Assembly: GCA_012514775.1 (NCBI GenBank)
Contig: JAAYZQ010000478.1
Span: 1-6,621, forward strand
Reading direction: 5' to 3'
Length of the DNA: 6,621 nucleotides
Source: Anaerolineaceae bacterium
GTDB lineage: Bacteria; Chloroflexota; Anaerolineae; JAAYZQ01
Position numbers and translations under genes: made by a program. Positions 5,217 through 6,621 of this stretch are shown in pieces. Position 1 is the stretch's first letter; every line of letters starts with the position of its first letter. The notes beneath the pieces were generated by a model, which saw only the letters and a program-made list of their open reading frames with translations, did no database searches and was not told the DNA's origin.

Positions 5217-6187
5217 TATCCTTTCAATTCCTCGCGCGTGCCCCAGGGCTTGACCACTTCGCGCCAGGCCCGGGCCGCCTGTTCGGCGTGCTCGGCGGCC
5301 TTCAGCCAGTTGCCCATGAGGCGGTGCGTATCCGAGAGGGCCCAATGAGCGTCGGCCACCAGGGCCTGGCTGCCCACCGAGCTGCGCAGGGCCAGGGCCT
5401 GGCGAAAGGCGCTCAATGCCCCGTCGAGCCGGCCCTGCCCCTTTTCCCACTGGCCGCGGGTGTACATAACGTACGACAGCCCGATGGTATCTTCGACCTC
5501 CCGAGCAATGTCCTCGGCGTCGCGAAGGTGCTTTTCGGCCTGCCGCCAGTGGCCCTGGGTGACCATCACCTCGGCGATGTTGTGCAGGCTGCGGCCCTCT
5601 TCCCGGCGCAGCCCTTCCTCGCGGCGGATTACCATGCTGGCGCGGTGAGCGTCGATGGCCTTTTCCGCGTCTCCCAGGCGCAGGTAGGCGACGCCCAGGT
5701 TGTTGAGCGCCCAGGCCTCCTGCTCGCGGGAGCCCGAGCCCTGGCACAGGCGCAGGCTGTGCTCAAAGGCCACGAGGGCCTCCTGTACCCGGCTCTGCCT
5801 GAGGTGCGACCAGCCCATCAGGTTGTAGATGGCTGCCCGGTTGGTGTCGTCGCCCAACACCGAGGACAGGATCAGGGCTTCCTGTTCCAGGATCAACTGC
5901 TCCTGCCACTGGCCCCCGTAGTGCAGCGATTCGCCCAACCAGCGGAGGGCGTGGGCGCGCAGATCGACCGGGAGGTCCTGCGCCAGGAGCTTGCGAAAGC
6001 TGCCTTCGGCGGCGCGCCAATCCTGTTTGATCCACTCCAGCCGTGCCCGGTAGTATTGCACCCACATCAGGCACGGGTCCGAGGGCTCCAGCGCCGGCTC
6101 CACCTCGTTTAGCAGGCTCTGGGCCTCATCCAGGTGGTTGGCGAGTAACAAGCGCTCCATCGTCTCATGTAGTTCTTTTGCGTTCAT
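5216..6187 (-). CDS. TPR-repeat protein of unknown function
   Basis: This 323-residue, all-helical, presumably cytoplasmic protein has no signal peptide or membrane segment. Tetratricopeptide repeats cover most of it. Clear units are near 76-110 (LRAHALRWLGESLHYGGQW), 116-149 (RAAIYNLMGWSHLRQSRVQE), 156-190 (QEAWALNNLGVAYLRLGDAE), 197-231 (EGRSLHNIAEVMVTQGHWRQ), 236-270 (GLSYVMYTRGQWEKGQGRLD) and 276-310 (ALVADAHWALSDTHRLMGNW). The N-terminal 70 residues look like two weaker repeats. TPR arrays mediate protein-protein contacts; no enzymatic or DNA-binding domain accompanies this one. The ATG at 6187 has GAGGGAG just upstream. An alternative ATG at 6202 would add five residues and lacks a ribosome-binding site. 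It lies 67 bases after the mmdA-like gene and 89 bases before the 5S-like gene, splitting the carboxyltransferase genes. A scaffold or assembly role for that complex is a guess from position only. Confidence 0.85.
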   Translation of the reverse strand: MNAKELHETMERLLLANHLDEAQSLLNEVEPALEPSDPCLMWVQYYRARLEWIKQDWRAAEGSFRKLLAQDLPVDLRAHALRWLGESLHYGGQWQEQLILEQEALILSSVLGDDTNRAAIYNLMGWSHLRQSRVQEALVAFEHSLRLCQGSGSREQEAWALNNLGVAYLRLGDAEKAIDAHRASMVIRREEGLRREEGRSLHNIAEVMVTQGHWRQAEKHLRDAEDIAREVEDTIGLSYVMYTRGQWEKGQGRLDGALSAFRQALALRSSVGSQALVADAHWALSDTHRLMGNWLKAAEHAEQAARAWREVVKPWGTREELKG

Positions 6188-6254
6188 CTCTCCCTCGACC
6201 ATGAACGGATCTGCAAAGCCGCAAACCTGCCACTGCCCGCCCTGTCCGGCCTCC

Positions 6255-6621
6255 TCACAGTGGGATGTTGCCGTGCTTCTTGGGCGGATTCGTGTCCCGC
6301 TTGTTCTGAAGCATCTGCAACGCTTCGATGAGCCGCGGACGCGTTTCGTGGGGCACGATGACGTCGTCGATATAGCCGCGCGCGGCCGCCACGTAGGGAT
6401 TGGCAAAGGTCTCCCGATACTCCTCCACCAGCCGGGTCAGCTCCTCCTCCGGATCGTCGGCCTCGGCGATCTGCTTGCGAAAGATAATGTTCACCGCGCC
6501 GTCGGGCCCCATGACGGCGATCTCGGCCGAGGGCCAGGCGAGGTTGACGTCGCCGCGGATGTGCTTCGAGCTCATGACGTCGTACGCGCCGCCGTAGGCC
6601 TTGCGGGTGATGACCGTGATC
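6255..6621 (-). CDS. mmdA: Acyl-CoA carboxyltransferase subunit, MmdA / PccB / transcarboxylase 12S family (C-terminal 121 residues)
   Basis: This is the C-terminal end of the crotonase-fold carboxyltransferase that transfers CO2 between biotin and propionyl-CoA / methylmalonyl-CoA. The start lies beyond the right edge. The visible part has the conserved blocks ITVITRKAYGGAYDVMSSKH, AWPSAEIAVMGPDGAVNII, ETFANPYVAAARGYIDDVI, ETRPRLIEAL and the signature C-terminus KRDTNPPKKHGNIPL. These are near-universal in propionyl-CoA carboxylase beta, methylmalonyl-CoA decarboxylase alpha and transcarboxylase 12S. Conservation across the three makes them indistinguishable from this fragment. Proximity to a 5S-like subunit, a separate biotin carrier, mutase and epimerase supports methylmalonyl-CoA as substrate. 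The stop at 6255 is followed by 67 bases before the TPR gene. Confidence 0.96.
   Translation of the reverse strand, partial: ITVITRKAYGGAYDVMSSKHIRGDVNLAWPSAEIAVMGPDGAVNIIFRKQIAEADDPEEELTRLVEEYRETFANPYVAAARGYIDDVIVPHETRPRLIEALQMLQNKRDTNPPKKHGNIPL

Noticed and set aside
5159..6112. Plus-strand open frame (317 codons) opposite the TPR gene, and similar ones at 499-1353 and 3705-4532
   Set aside because: All mirror convincing minus-strand genes. None has a supported start or family motif.

Overview
This GC-rich window carries eight genes, all on the minus strand, so transcription runs from high to low coordinates. Both end genes are cut by the window edges. Seven of the eight lie close together: the gaps are 67, 89, -4 (an ATGA overlap), 16, 28 and 49 bases. 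That is a plausible operon, although hairpins in the 89- and 49-base gaps could modulate it. The eighth gene is separated by a 307-base non-coding stretch and appears to have its own promoter.

In transcription order the genes are: (1) the C-terminal end of a biotin-dependent acyl-CoA carboxyltransferase (MmdA / PccB / transcarboxylase 12S family, 6255-6621); (2) a TPR-repeat protein (5216-6187); (3) a carboxyltransferase of the OadA / PycB / transcarboxylase 5S family without its own biotin domain (3597-5126); (4) a stand-alone biotin carrier protein (3127-3600); (5) the large, substrate-binding subunit of a split methylmalonyl-CoA mutase (1449-3110); (6) a small winged-helix DNA-binding protein (989-1420); (7) methylmalonyl-CoA epimerase (550-939); (8) after three tandem 53-bp hairpin repeats and a consensus extended -10 element, the start of a second mutase large subunit (1-242).

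Together these genes interconvert propionyl-CoA, (S)- and (R)-methylmalonyl-CoA and succinyl-CoA. The combination of 12S-like, 5S-like and 1.3S-like subunits beside mutase and epimerase fits a methylmalonyl-CoA:pyruvate transcarboxylase, the arrangement of the Wood-Werkman cycle and of syntrophic propionate metabolism. A propionyl-CoA carboxylase or methylmalonyl-CoA decarboxylase plus a pyruvate or oxaloacetate carboxyltransferase is the main alternative. Neither a biotin carboxylase nor a cobalamin-binding mutase subunit is visible, and either could lie outside the window.

The organism is a GC-rich bacterium. The split mutase, the winged-helix protein of a type often linked to nucleotidyltransferases, the TPR protein and the palindromic intergenic repeats make me favour Chloroflexota (Anaerolineae-like) or a deep-branching GC-rich Firmicute, with low confidence. 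No RNA gene, CRISPR array, transposase or integrase is visible. The core is metabolic and conventional. The unusual items are the hairpin repeat array beside a promoter, the unexplained TPR and winged-helix passengers, a 16-residue internal repeat in the biotin carrier, and a short insertion near the active site of the 5S-like subunit.
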